Part shown: positions 1 to 9,389 of the stretch, in pieces
How positions within the stretch are numbered: the first letter of the stretch is position 1
How the letters are laid out: the number at the start of each line of letters is the position of its first letter
DNA from: Candidatus Melainabacteria bacterium
GTDB lineage: Bacteria; Cyanobacteriota; Vampirovibrionia; Obscuribacterales; Obscuribacteraceae
Direction: 5' to 3'
Assembly: GCA_027451745.1 (NCBI GenBank)
Contig: DAIDIP010000009.1
Span: 48,314-112,313, forward strand
DNA: 64,000 nt
Made by a program: the position numbers and the translations under genes
The notes under the pieces: model-generated
The model's input: only the letters and a program-made list of their open reading frames with translations
Told to the model about the DNA's origin: nothing
Databases searched by the model: none

Positions 1-453
1 GTATCCACATGGAGAACTGCTTACTAAACAACCATTTATCAGTAGCGTTTGTTCTACATCACCAAGCCAGATTTGCTCAGCAACCGGATTTAGAATAATA
101 GGACCATTCGCAGTCTCGTCAAATCGAACATCAAAATACTTTAGACAACCAAAATGATTCAACATAAGCAAATATTGTTTGCCTTGTTCATTTCGTTCCA
201 CAAAGATAGCGTGCATATCTAGATCAAAAGCGGCTTTGTCTAAATGATCCAGATATTTTGTATGGTTATAAATAGCCTTAGGCAAAAGTTTTTCCGTTAA
301 TAACTCAGAAATCTCAGTGTTATGACTTGTGTTTGTTATGACCAAATATTCATCAATACAACCGACATAAGCAATGCCTGTAGGTTCAATGTCAAAATTA
401 GAATGCTGAATATTTGTAGGCATTGATGAATGTTTGATTGCTAAATCAATCAC
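1..453 (-). CDS. Hypothetical protein, N-terminal part (runs off the window edge)
   Basis: An open minus-strand frame starts at a GTG and continues past the left edge. AAGGAA lies about 8 nt upstream of the GTG, and the frame begins 13 nt after the stop of the GT9 gene, so the two are probably co-transcribed. The visible 151 residues contain no signal peptide or motif I recognise. The sequence is mixed hydrophobic/acidic with several short beta-like stretches. An ATG 11 codons later (about position 420) is an alternative start. Function is unknown. Confidence 0.6.
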   Translation of the reverse strand, partial: MIDLAIKHSSMPTNIQHSNFDIEPTGIAYVGCIDEYLVITNTSHNTEISELLTEKLLPKAIYNHTKYLDHLDKAAFDLDMHAIFVERNEQGKQYLLMLNHFGCLKYFDVRFDETANGPIILNPVAEQIWLGDVEQTLLINGCLVSSSPCGY

Positions 454-466
454 AAAAATATTTCCT

Positions 467-1411
467 TCAAATACATTCCAAGCTCTGATTTAAAAACAAG
501 TCGCTATGTCTTTCAATGATCCCAATTACATTATCGCAAAGTATGCTGTTCATACAAAACTCACCAGGCTCAGCTTGACATTGCCAACTTTTATAAATAA
601 AATCATTGAAGTTAGTCACTGAACTATAAGTATATCCTGATGATTGTTGAATGCAACGAGCATCACAAGATCTAGCGCTGAGATTAAAGTTGCGCGCGTA
701 CTTTCTTTCATAAATAGGATAACTGCGATAAAGTGCTATGGTGGGAAGTCCTTGATGCACGGCTAAATGCATCAAACCTGTGTCGACAGCAATTACTGCC
801 TTTGCGCTGCTTATCAAATCCAGAGCATCGACAATGGTAGGTGTTGGTACCCATTTTAACTCCGAGACAAGTTCCTTTACCGCTCTAGAAGATTCTGGTT
901 GTCCCAAGACAATAACGCTTACCCCATAATCTTTTAGGGTTGCAGCCAAAGACAACCAATTATTTTTTGGCCAATATTTATATTCACTATCAGAGCCAGG
1001 TACAAATACAATCTTGTCTTTCACCTCATTTATAGACTTATATGGCAGTGACTGTAATTTATCAAAGTCTGCCTGAATACCAAAATCTTTACTTATTATT
1101 TTAAGTAAGTCATTTATTTTATAACCTGGATAAACAATATCAAACACCGCAGAGCCCCACCAGAACTCCTTCTGCAGGGGGTGTTCGCGCATATTAATAT
1201 AGCTATCTTTGTTACTCAAACTTTTCAAATCAAAATCTGATTCTAAAACAACTCCGGCCAAACCTTTTATTCTTGTTGCTAATTCGCTTTGTGCTTTGTC
1301 TCTGCTAACCAGATATACTTCTCCAGACATATCAATCATAGCCTGTATTACTGGTAATGACACTACCAGATCTCCCAGTCCTAGTGATATTGGAGCAATG
1401 AAATAAGCCAT
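467..1411 (-). CDS. Glycosyltransferase family 9 (heptosyltransferase-like)
   Basis: This 314-residue protein resembles ADP-heptose:LPS heptosyltransferases (GT9), GT-B enzymes that add sugars to lipopolysaccharide or other surface glycans at the cytoplasmic face. The N-terminus has a glycine-rich loop (LGLGDLVVSLP) where these enzymes bind acceptor. The C-terminal half has the family's nucleotide-sugar signature, AVDTGLMHLAVHQGLPTIALY-like, around residues 208-228, and FVPGSDSEYKYWP near residue 136. The C-terminal tail is cysteine-rich (five Cys in about 40 residues), which is unusual for the family. It precedes the partial gene at the window edge in the same direction. The exact sugar donor cannot be told. 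Confidence 0.8.
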   Translation of the reverse strand: MAYFIAPISLGLGDLVVSLPVIQAMIDMSGEVYLVSRDKAQSELATRIKGLAGVVLESDFDLKSLSNKDSYINMREHPLQKEFWWGSAVFDIVYPGYKINDLLKIISKDFGIQADFDKLQSLPYKSINEVKDKIVFVPGSDSEYKYWPKNNWLSLAATLKDYGVSVIVLGQPESSRAVKELVSELKWVPTPTIVDALDLISSAKAVIAVDTGLMHLAVHQGLPTIALYRSYPIYERKYARNFNLSARSCDARCIQQSSGYTYSSVTNFNDFIYKSWQCQAEPGEFCMNSILCDNVIGIIERHSDLFLNQSLECI

Positions 1412-1453
1412 ATTATTCGATTTTATGTACGATTGATTTCTCTGATATTTAAA

Positions 1454-2911
1454 TCACATTTTTGTTTTTATCTGATAAGTAATCTCAGAACTAGCATTAG
1501 CTGGAACCTTCACCTCAAATTGATAACTGTCGCTATTTAACTTCGTAAAAGGAGTCTCAGAAAAAAATACTGCCAGATCAGGACAATGTTCAATATCAGT
1601 TACAACAATGTCCTTATTTGAATGATTATTGAATGTTAGCTTAAACTTGTCTATGCGATCATGTTCAGAACTTTGTTCTGCGTTAAAATGGTTTCTTTCA
1701 CCGGTAACATCGAAAGCTTCGCCCAATTGAAGAATTATTTTTTCACCAAATGGAGTATGAGCAATATTGTCTTCTCCAATCAATTGAATTTCATGATCTG
1801 CATCTTCTTGATACACTTTCACCCGTCCTGCGGGTAATGGTTGTTTTTTCGTATCGTCGTTCTGAAATTGTAATCTAACTTGTACCGCCATTTTTTGTTT
1901 TGGTGGAATAAAACTAAAGTATTGCTGATCGAAAATATATTTTTTTTCCGCTGATACCCCTTTCCTTTCAATCAGAACCATCCTTTTAATCTGATTGTTG
2001 AAAATATTTAGTTTTTCTGGAACAGTATAAAGATGATAGTCGGCAAATGGTTGCTCTTGTGCTTGATTGTTTTTGGCAAGCATAGGCATTGACTGAGCAA
2101 AAGCTCTAGGAGCAGGCGTATTCATTTGTACACTGCCTGCTATTAATTTCAGACTGACATTTTTGAAGCTAACGCCACAATGATTATCCAAAGCAATATA
2201 GCCAGTCAGATCAAACTTGTCCTTAGTGTCATCCAACACAATCACATAATCACATTGCCAAGTTGTATCACCAGTCTCATAAGCAAGAACAACTTTTTGT
2301 TCTCCGGCTTTATCAGTTTTGATAACAAAATCAAGTTTTGGATGCATGACTAAGCCTGCTGGCAAGTCATTTAATTCAATTTCGCCGCGTGTTTTGATAA
2401 CATATCGCTCTCCTACTTTGGCAAGAATCGGAAATGTGCGACCGTCACTAGCATTTAAATCAACAGGACCTGCCGATAACCCAATTAATGTACCTGCCCG
2501 TTCTTCTGTCTTTCCATCAATCGATTTATGCTCCAAAATAACAGTTTTACCAATGGAACGTCTTAATACAGATTCTGGTGTCAGAACGTCTACAAAATAA
2601 TTTTGCTCTCGAATAATGAAATTCCCTTTGCCACTCAAAGAACGCAAATTTACAGAATGAACATCAATAGCGCTTGGTAGATTTTCCCATTCTAAATGGT
2701 TTATGCCTTTGTTTAAATCGACAATTTTGTTTTCTTTCACTAGAGCCCGGTTTTGATTATAAACAGTGAGGCTGGTATATCCGTTCTCATCTTCTGAAAC
2801 AGATTGACTATTATCAATTTCATTTGCTCGACTGCTCAGAGTTGTCCCGCTGCAAATCAAAATCATAACGATTAACGAAAGAATCAATTTGCTAATTATG
2901 CTTTTTATCAT
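1454..2911 (-). CDS. Secreted DUF4139 domain protein
   Basis: The product is about 485 residues with an N-terminal signal peptide (MIKSIISKLILSLIVMILI). The body matches the DUF4139 layout: an N-terminal beta domain with TVYNQNRALVKE, a middle region with YETGDTTWQCDYVIVLD, and a C-terminal beta-rich domain ending in YQIKTKM. DUF4139 proteins are exported and beta-rich, with no settled function. I chose the ATG at 2911 because AGAAAGGGA lies 7 nt upstream; a TTG at 2929 would place that Shine-Dalgarno inside the gene. It lies between the GT9 gene and lpxC on the same strand. Confidence 0.75.
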   Translation of the reverse strand: MIKSIISKLILSLIVMILICSGTTLSSRANEIDNSQSVSEDENGYTSLTVYNQNRALVKENKIVDLNKGINHLEWENLPSAIDVHSVNLRSLSGKGNFIIREQNYFVDVLTPESVLRRSIGKTVILEHKSIDGKTEERAGTLIGLSAGPVDLNASDGRTFPILAKVGERYVIKTRGEIELNDLPAGLVMHPKLDFVIKTDKAGEQKVVLAYETGDTTWQCDYVIVLDDTKDKFDLTGYIALDNHCGVSFKNVSLKLIAGSVQMNTPAPRAFAQSMPMLAKNNQAQEQPFADYHLYTVPEKLNIFNNQIKRMVLIERKGVSAEKKYIFDQQYFSFIPPKQKMAVQVRLQFQNDDTKKQPLPAGRVKVYQEDADHEIQLIGEDNIAHTPFGEKIILQLGEAFDVTGERNHFNAEQSSEHDRIDKFKLTFNNHSNKDIVVTDIEHCPDLAVFFSETPFTKLNSDSYQFEVKVPANASSEITYQIKTKM

Positions 2912-2951
2912 CAACAATCCCTTTCTCAAATGACGATTAATTTAAACGCTT

Positions 2952-3803
2952 TCAAATTTTTACAAGCTTACCTCTTAATTGCTTGGCTAAGTCGACATCC
3001 ATTTCATGTCCGCCCTTGATACTAATAAACTGTGCCTGTATTGACAGGGGATTGACGCCACATAAAACAAGATCACCAAATAAATCTAGCAACTTATGTC
3101 TTACGGGCTCATCCTCGTAGTGAAGAGGCTTATCAAAACCTGTTTCGGTTAGACTAACTGATTCACTGCCAATACCCAACATTTCATGATCTTTTTGCCA
3201 ACCAAAAGTACGGGCTTTAGCAATATCCATTATCGGCTGGGAAACTGTCCATTTCCTCCAACGTTTGCCAATACAAGGATGTTGCCAATCCATAAGATAA
3301 GTAATTGAAAATTCATTAGCTGGCATAGCAATTAGCTGTCTATCACCACGGTTAATAAATACGGCTTCTTTTAATTCAAATTTTTCGCTAGGTAGTTTAG
3401 CTGGAAATCCTGCTTGAGAAAACAAATCAAGCCAAAAATGTGCACTGCCATCACCTAAAGGCAACTCAAGTCCATCGACAACTACATCAATATCAAAGGC
3501 ATTGCAAAAGGCTGCTGCTGCCAAAAAATGCTCAACTAAACATAAACGATTAGAACCTTGTCCTACAACCACATTGCGTAATGTATTAACTACATTCTCG
3601 GCAAGGGCTGGAATTACTACAGGCTTATTATCTTTTAAATCAGAAATTATAAATTTTATCCCGGAACCAGGTTCAGTCAAATAAACCGACACACTAATGT
3701 TTTGCCTAGATGTTGTACCTATATCTTGACATGCAAATAGGGACTTATTCTTAGGAAAACACTCAAGATATTGTTTTTCCACTTGTATGGCAGTCACATA
3801 CAC
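2952..3803 (-). CDS. lpxC: UDP-3-O-acyl-N-acetylglucosamine deacetylase LpxC
   Basis: LpxC is the zinc amidase for the committed step of lipid A synthesis, removing the N-acetyl group from UDP-3-O-acyl-GlcNAc in the cytoplasm. The family's catalytic features are visible: EHFLAA (base Glu and first zinc His, about residue 87), ARTFGW, PVRHKLLDLFGDL (second zinc His and Asp) and GGHEMD (general-acid His). At 283 residues it is slightly short, and several loops diverge from proteobacterial LpxC. The start is GTG. A second GTG two codons later (3797) has better spacing from AGAGG and may be the true start. It begins 6 nt after lpxD and is surely co-transcribed with it. Confidence 0.88.
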   Translation of the reverse strand: MYVTAIQVEKQYLECFPKNKSLFACQDIGTTSRQNISVSVYLTEPGSGIKFIISDLKDNKPVVIPALAENVVNTLRNVVVGQGSNRLCLVEHFLAAAAFCNAFDIDVVVDGLELPLGDGSAHFWLDLFSQAGFPAKLPSEKFELKEAVFINRGDRQLIAMPANEFSITYLMDWQHPCIGKRWRKWTVSQPIMDIAKARTFGWQKDHEMLGIGSESVSLTETGFDKPLHYEDEPVRHKLLDLFGDLVLCGVNPLSIQAQFISIKGGHEMDVDLAKQLRGKLVKI

Positions 3804-3809
3804 CTCTAA

Positions 3810-4958
3810 TTATTTTTTTGATGTTTCGAATACGGATGATGATTTTATCGATTCTTTCAATTCATCTAACTGATTCTGAAGGTCGAGAATTTTCTTTTCC
3901 ATCGCTTTGGATTGATTAAACAAAGATGGCAGTTTACGCGTCAAAACATGAACTGTCATATATTCCCGAACATTGTACGAAGGACTTCCTAGGTGTATGT
4001 CTTTGTCAGCAACGTCTCTCATAACGCCTGCCTGACCTTCAATAATAGCGTCTTTGCCGATTTTTATATGATCTTTCATTCCAGCTTGTCCGGCGATAAC
4101 TGCTCTATCACCTATAGTACAAGAACCAGCGATACCTACTTGAGCAACCAAAATAACTTCTGTGCCAATTTGGCAATTGTGAGCCATCATAACTAAATTA
4201 TCAATTTTCGTTCCATGCCCAACTCGCGTAGCACCTATTGTTGCTCGATCGATAGTGCTGTTAGAACCAATTTCAACATCATCCTCAATAATCACAGTGC
4301 CGATTTGCGGTATCTTCAACAATGGATTTGGTTCGTCAGATAATTCGTTTATGCCCGCCATTCTAAGCTCCATATTAGATGGACGTTCGGTCACATAGCC
4401 AAAACCATCTGCTCCAATTGATGCACCTTGTTGCAAAATAACCCTATTGCCTATCTGTACCTTATCGGCAATCATACAACTTGGATGAAACAAACAATCT
4501 TCACCAATAGATACTTCGCCACCAATTACGGTATTAGCCATAATTTTTGTTCTGGCACCTATTTTTGTTCTTGGTCCAATTACTACCAAAGGACCAATTG
4601 CAACATCCGGACTAATATCGCAAGAAGGATCAACTATTGCGCTGGGGTGAATTCCTTTTTCTGGCAGATATCTTTTAGAACCAACTACCATCAGCATTTT
4701 ATAAATAGCAAGATTTGGTCTAGCCACTGAAATAGTCGGCTTATTTAATTTCGTTCCTTGTGGAACTATAATTGCCTTGGCCTTGCATTGATCTATTTGT
4801 TTCAATAATTGCTTATCAAATACAAAGGCAAGATCAGATTCTGCAGCAGCCATGGGAGACGTAGCCACATTTTCGACAACTAAATCAGCAGGACCGTCTA
4901 CTTTGCCGCCTATAAACTCGGCAATTTGACCTAAAGTCATTGGTGCTGGCAATTTCAT
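3810..4958 (-). CDS. lpxD: UDP-3-O-acylglucosamine N-acyltransferase LpxD
   Basis: LpxD transfers the second hydroxyacyl chain to UDP-3-O-acyl-glucosamine, right after LpxC in lipid A synthesis. The N-terminal uridine-binding domain (about residues 1-100) is followed by a left-handed beta-helix of hexapeptide repeats (about 105-330). It contains GADGFGY and the catalytic His in MMAHNCQIG. The C-terminus is a short coiled coil (KILDLQNQLDELKE) that fits the trimer. The 382-residue length is slightly above typical because of this tail. GAGGTAGAC lies upstream of the ATG. Its place between ompH and lpxC is a classic envelope order. Confidence 0.93.
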   Translation of the reverse strand: MKLPAPMTLGQIAEFIGGKVDGPADLVVENVATSPMAAAESDLAFVFDKQLLKQIDQCKAKAIIVPQGTKLNKPTISVARPNLAIYKMLMVVGSKRYLPEKGIHPSAIVDPSCDISPDVAIGPLVVIGPRTKIGARTKIMANTVIGGEVSIGEDCLFHPSCMIADKVQIGNRVILQQGASIGADGFGYVTERPSNMELRMAGINELSDEPNPLLKIPQIGTVIIEDDVEIGSNSTIDRATIGATRVGHGTKIDNLVMMAHNCQIGTEVILVAQVGIAGSCTIGDRAVIAGQAGMKDHIKIGKDAIIEGQAGVMRDVADKDIHLGSPSYNVREYMTVHVLTRKLPSLFNQSKAMEKKILDLQNQLDELKESIKSSSVFETSKK

Positions 4959-5000
4959 TATATGTCTACCTCAAATATAATTTATTTTGCAGACATAAAC

Positions 5001-5031
5001 AATAGGAGAACCTGAATCAGGTCCTCCTATT
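5001..5031 (-). terminator. Strong hairpin between ompH and lpxD
   Basis: A near-perfect inverted repeat with about 15-bp arms and one mismatch (AATAGGAG on one side, CTCCTATT on the other) lies between the ompH stop and the lpxD start. On the minus strand it is followed by TTGTTTATG, which is only mildly T-rich. It could be a leaky terminator or attenuator that lowers lpxD-lpxC expression relative to bamA-ompH, or an RNA-stability element. Confidence 0.5.
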
Positions 5032-5051
5032 TCTGAACCTGCAAATGTATT

Positions 5052-5567
5052 TTACTTAGTTGCAGCTTTAGCATTGGCTACTGAAGTGAGTCTTTTGATG
5101 ACCCCCTCAGTTAAATCAGTTCCACCAACCAAAACAGCTTGCTTCATCAAAACAGTATCAACTTTTTTGGTAGCTGCTTCAGCTTTTATAGCTCCATCAA
5201 TCTCTGTTTCTAATTGACTTTCTAGCACTTGTGCCCTCGCTTGCACTTGCTTTACTTCAGCATCAATTTCATTTTGCAAGCGTTTTTGCAATCCTTCAAG
5301 CTCAGCCGGTGGCTTATGAGCAGCTTTTGATTCCTCATACTGCTTATTGCTATCTTCGATTAGCTTATGCACTTTATTTTCTTGGCGCTTAAGTTCCTCA
5401 GCTGCTTGCTGAGCTCTTGGATAACTAGTTACTACTTTGTCGCGGTCCACTAAGCCAATATTCAAATGTGTTGCTTGAGCAAACACCTGACCAACGCTAG
5501 CTGCCATTGCTGTGCTAAGTAATAGAACTAAATTACTTTTGTTCAAGTAAAGCTTTTTATTTTTCAA
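5052..5567 (-). CDS. OmpH/Skp-family periplasmic chaperone
   Basis: This is a small exported chaperone of the Skp/OmpH family, which holds unfolded outer-membrane proteins on their way to the BAM complex. It has an N-terminal export signal ending near VFAQA, then NIGLVDRDKVVTSYP, typical of the family's first strand. A long charged coiled coil follows (about residues 45-115), with KVDTVLMKQAVLVGGTDLT closing the body domain. I favour the TTG at 5567 because GGAG lies 9 nt upstream; an in-frame TTG at 5582 is possible. It lies just downstream of bamA, a common functional pairing. Confidence 0.85.
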   Translation of the reverse strand: MKNKKLYLNKSNLVLLLSTAMAASVGQVFAQATHLNIGLVDRDKVVTSYPRAQQAAEELKRQENKVHKLIEDSNKQYEESKAAHKPPAELEGLQKRLQNEIDAEVKQVQARAQVLESQLETEIDGAIKAEAATKKVDTVLMKQAVLVGGTDLTEGVIKRLTSVANAKAATK

Positions 5568-5746
5568 TTTCTCAATCTCCAACCCATTTTTGCGTTTGCT
5601 TCCAAATATTTACACTTGGAATAAAAACTACTTTGTGAAACCAAACTAAGGAACTAGCCTGTTAGCAGCTAATTTAGGCATAGTTTACAACATCGCTAGA
5701 CCATTTTACTACCATTATGTCCAATGACAAAACGCCTAGAAACTGA

Positions 5747-7810
5747 TTAGAACTTCTCACCAAAACCAACAGTCAGTCGCGGTGTGTAATGCCCCATAAC
5801 AGAGCTTATCAAGGGAAAACCATAATCCAAACGAATCATCCCTAACATTGGGACTTTTAATCGCACACCTACACCAACCGCAGCTCCCAAATAAGAGCGG
5901 GAAAGCAAGCTATTCGTTAAGCTATTACCACTGACTTGACCAGCATCAAAAAAGAATACACCTTTTACATGCTGATCAATTACTTTGGCAACCTTTGAAT
6001 CCATACTGCTCAAAAAGGGTAATCGTGTTCGTATTTCTGCTGTTGTCATAAGCATGGAAGTGCCTGTTCCTAAATCGGTAAAAGCACGATAACCTCTTAC
6101 TCCATTCCAACCACCCATATAATATTGAGCAAATTGCGGCATATTGCCAATAGAAGTGCCTCCTTGCAAATTAGTCGCCAAAGTCATTGATTCATTGATT
6201 TTTATATATTTACTTGCGCTAGCACCCAATTTAGCAAAACTTGCCGAAGCTAATCCTAACGATGGACTTGTAGATACACGCAACAAAGTACCCTTAGTAG
6301 GATCAATTGCAGCATCTCTGGTGTCATAACTAACCGAGGGACTAACAGTAGCAAACACTCCCCCTTTTAATTGATTTTGTCTTACTCCATTAGCAATGTT
6401 ATAGGCTTGAATAGGATTAGAAGTCAATCCAGTCGACATTGTTCGTCCAATCATTCCAGCCAAAATATTCTGACTATTAAAAAGATTAGCCACATCACGC
6501 AAAGATGTATCTTCACCAATGAATCCCAAATTGGCATTCAGATTATTACCCAAAGATTTTGTGAAGGTTACACTTGCCCCTAAAGTACGCTGCATGGATT
6601 GTTGGATCATAAAACTACCCATATCTCGTCCAAAACCAGATACAGCCATAGTTGTGCCAGTGTTACCAATATTAGGCTTGACATAATCAGCCTGTATTTG
6701 ATACGTGCGCATATTTGGCACAAAGCCAACTCCACCATTACTCAATGTATTACTTAAGCTGCCAGCAAATCCAGTTCCAACTTGGGAACTAAGAGAAAGT
6801 GACTCTCCTCTTCCACGAAAATTGTTATCAGAAACTGTAAATGAACCAAATGGTCCAGCTAAAGTATCTATGCCACCGCCAAGTCCAAGCGATCCAGATC
6901 TTCTTTCATCCACTTCCACTTTTAAGACATATTTATCTGGATTATCAGGTGAGGGAACTAGAGAACGACGCACGTCTTGAAAATATCCATTAGCAAAAAG
7001 CTTACGCAAATCACTAGTTAACACACGCTCGTTATAAACAGCACCGGGTTTCTGTTTTATAGCTTGTCTAATAATAAAATCTTTTGTTTTTTTATTGCCT
7101 GCTATTTCAATCTTTTCGATTTCGCCTTCATTAATAGTCAGACCTATGGTGCCATCAGGATCATTTCGTACATCTGTTACCCGCGCTAATACATAACCCT
7201 TTTCATGATAACTTTGCTCCACCTTATCGATTGCCGACGAGAGAGCATTTAGATTCTGCGGCTTACCTAATTGTTCAGTGAATATTTTGTTTATCTCTTG
7301 GCTATCAAATACTCTATTTCCAGTAAAAGCGAATTGTGTAATTGGTGCATTTTCTTGCACTCGTATTTTCAGCAATACACCACTACCGTTGAGTTCTGGC
7401 ACTACCTGCAAATTACGTTCGTCAAAATAACCAAGACCGTTAATTGCTTTTAAATCTTGCATTACAGTATCGCGATTAAATTTGTCACCAGCTCTAGTTT
7501 TAATGACATGCATAATGTCTTCAGAAGGCACAAGTCTATTGCCTTCGATTTTTATATTGTCAACAATTAATGAACTTTCAGAATTTTGTTTGACAGCATT
7601 GAGTATGGGCATTGTGGTCGACAGCTCACTCGACGCTCTCTGGTCTGCCGGCTGTGCTTGTTCTTTTACCAATTGCGGTTCATTCTTTTGAGCGTCTGTT
7701 GAAGCGACAGCTTGACATGCAGCATTATTTGTCAACAGGCTAGCGCTCACCGCAAACAGAACGCAATTACGTACTGTCTTTCTCTTGCAGTTTGTATATA
7801 CTTGCTTCAA
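5747..7810 (-). CDS. bamA: BamA/Omp85 outer-membrane protein assembly factor
   Basis: This is the outer-membrane barrel that inserts other beta-barrel proteins. A signal peptide (about residues 1-38) and a low-complexity linker are followed by three POTRA repeats (about 80-155, 157-232 and 233-308; GNRLVPSEDI, GNRVFDSQEI and GNKKTKDFII mark their starts). A 16-strand-type barrel then begins near GSLGLGGGID and SDNNFRGRGESLSL. The conserved loop-6 VRGYRAF is present and the chain ends in Phe, as the beta-signal requires. It has fewer POTRAs than the five of E. coli, as in several non-proteobacterial homologues. The start is TTG with GGAGAAG 5 nt upstream. It heads the run bamA-ompH-lpxD-lpxC. 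Confidence 0.92.
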   Translation of the reverse strand: MKQVYTNCKRKTVRNCVLFAVSASLLTNNAACQAVASTDAQKNEPQLVKEQAQPADQRASSELSTTMPILNAVKQNSESSLIVDNIKIEGNRLVPSEDIMHVIKTRAGDKFNRDTVMQDLKAINGLGYFDERNLQVVPELNGSGVLLKIRVQENAPITQFAFTGNRVFDSQEINKIFTEQLGKPQNLNALSSAIDKVEQSYHEKGYVLARVTDVRNDPDGTIGLTINEGEIEKIEIAGNKKTKDFIIRQAIKQKPGAVYNERVLTSDLRKLFANGYFQDVRRSLVPSPDNPDKYVLKVEVDERRSGSLGLGGGIDTLAGPFGSFTVSDNNFRGRGESLSLSSQVGTGFAGSLSNTLSNGGVGFVPNMRTYQIQADYVKPNIGNTGTTMAVSGFGRDMGSFMIQQSMQRTLGASVTFTKSLGNNLNANLGFIGEDTSLRDVANLFNSQNILAGMIGRTMSTGLTSNPIQAYNIANGVRQNQLKGGVFATVSPSVSYDTRDAAIDPTKGTLLRVSTSPSLGLASASFAKLGASASKYIKINESMTLATNLQGGTSIGNMPQFAQYYMGGWNGVRGYRAFTDLGTGTSMLMTTAEIRTRLPFLSSMDSKVAKVIDQHVKGVFFFDAGQVSGNSLTNSLLSRSYLGAAVGVGVRLKVPMLGMIRLDYGFPLISSVMGHYTPRLTVGFGEKF

Positions 7811-7932
7811 TATCTTCTCCGCTTGCCAGGAGTTTATCTTAGCATGATTTTAATCATGCCAAGAGAAAGCTTTTTACTTTAATAACTTGCTTTAATAAGT
7901 AATAGATTAGCCACACAATAAGGAGTCATTCT

Positions 7933-8610
7933 TTGTCCGCCAACACGTATTTGAGCAGCTCCAATCAAGAAAAAAAACATCCTGGCATATTCATTACCTT
8001 AGAAGGCCCTGATGGGGCAGGCAAAACCACACAATTACGTATAATTTCAAAAGAGTTAGATGCGATAAACTGCCAACATATTATTACACGGGATCCCGGC
8101 GGCACTGCAGCAGGCAAACAAATTAGACGCATTCTTCTCAATAGTAATTTTCCACTTTCTACAACAGCAGAGTTATTGCTTTATCAAGCTGATAGAGCAC
8201 AAAACGTTTCTGAAATTATTCGTCCAGCCCTAGAAAAAGGTCTTATTGTTTTCTGTGATCGATACATTGACTCAACGATTGCCTATCAAGGCTATGGTAG
8301 GGGACTTTGCCTAAAAACAATTGAGACTTTAAATAAAATATCTACAGGTGGACTAAAACCATCTCTAACTCTTTTGTTTGACCTAGACAGTGAAGCTGGA
8401 CTATCACGCCTGCATCCAGGCAATTATGATCGCCTCGAACGAGAAGCCTTAGACTTTCATAAAAAAGTAAGAGACGGTTATCTCACTTTAGCTAAAAATG
8501 AACCTGAACGTTTTTGCATTATTGATGCAAGCGCACCACTTACAAATGTTCAGAGTGCTTTTCGCAAAGCTCTCAATGAAAGACTAAGTATAAACTTACC
8601 AGATGTTTAA
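7933..8610 (+). CDS. tmk: Thymidylate kinase
   Basis: Tmk phosphorylates dTMP to dTDP for DNA synthesis. The P-loop GPDGAGKTTQ is near residue 27, and the DR(Y/H) motif appears as DRYIDSTIAYQGYGRGL near residue 115. The LID region and a final helix complete a protein of the usual length (225 residues, with about 18 extra N-terminal residues). The start is TTG with AGGAG 7 nt upstream at 7921-7925. It is divergent from bamA, so the roughly 120-bp gap must hold both promoters. Confidence 0.93.
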   Translation: MSANTYLSSSNQEKKHPGIFITLEGPDGAGKTTQLRIISKELDAINCQHIITRDPGGTAAGKQIRRILLNSNFPLSTTAELLLYQADRAQNVSEIIRPALEKGLIVFCDRYIDSTIAYQGYGRGLCLKTIETLNKISTGGLKPSLTLLFDLDSEAGLSRLHPGNYDRLEREALDFHKKVRDGYLTLAKNEPERFCIIDASAPLTNVQSAFRKALNERLSINLPDV

Positions 8611-8617
8611 TGAAACT

Positions 8618-9379
8618 CTATGGCTTAACTCTATGAGCAACTTCAGCACTGAGCCCTTCCACATCTCTTCTTATTTCGGCTTCCTGATCTGGATCCAATG
8701 CCCCACCAGATTCATAAGCGAGTGATTTTTCTTTGCTCAATAAATCATTTGCTCTTAAACGCAAACTCTGATAGTCGGAAGAACTGATCTTCCCCTTTTC
8801 TTTGGCTTTATCTAAATAACTGTCCATATCAGAAATTATCGTACTTACAGGCGGTAGCGTCTGTCTTGATGTATTGCTATTTGAATCTACTGTGTAAATT
8901 GGATAGCTATTATAAGCATAACCAGCAACCCAGGGATAATAAAAACCCGATGGCCCACGCCAAAATTGATATGGGGCTCCGCCAACGTTAATGCCATAAT
9001 AACCGCCTGAAACTAGCTGTGGTATGCCATATACGGGAATCCCAACACCACCAATATTGTAATGGCCCATGTAGTTCGAATATGGATAAGCACCGTATAC
9101 GGCACCACTAAGATTATTATAGTAATTATTGTAGGGATTGTACTGGTTATAGTAGGGATTAGCATAAGGTGTTGGGGCACCATATTGAACAATGCCAGGA
9201 TTATATGAATAACCACCACAAGTAGGTGCAGATCCACGAACAGGTACACCAGGAGATTGTGCTACAAGTAAATTGTCCGACATAGAAGCGTGAGCACAAG
9301 CTTGACTTCCGTCAATTAACAATAAAATCAAGGACACTATAAAAATTGACTTGTTTCCATTTAAAAACATTATTTTCAT
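8618..9379 (-). CDS. Secreted Gly/Tyr/Asn/Pro-rich protein with C-terminal helical module
   Basis: The 253-residue product has a signal peptide (SIFIVSLILLLIDGSQACA) and then about 130 residues dominated by Tyr, Asn, Pro and Gly (repeats such as YNPYNNYYNN), probably disordered or surface-exposed. The last 65 residues are a predicted helical module containing GKISSSDYQSLRLRANDLL and EAEIRRDVEGLSAEV. The same module pattern appears twice in the secreted protein at 53981. AAGG precedes the ATG. I do not recognise a named family. It converges with tmk. Confidence 0.7.
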   Translation of the reverse strand: MKIMFLNGNKSIFIVSLILLLIDGSQACAHASMSDNLLVAQSPGVPVRGSAPTCGGYSYNPGIVQYGAPTPYANPYYNQYNPYNNYYNNLSGAVYGAYPYSNYMGHYNIGGVGIPVYGIPQLVSGGYYGINVGGAPYQFWRGPSGFYYPWVAGYAYNSYPIYTVDSNSNTSRQTLPPVSTIISDMDSYLDKAKEKGKISSSDYQSLRLRANDLLSKEKSLAYESGGALDPDQEAEIRRDVEGLSAEVAHRVKP

Positions 9380-9389
9380 TTGTTTAGCC

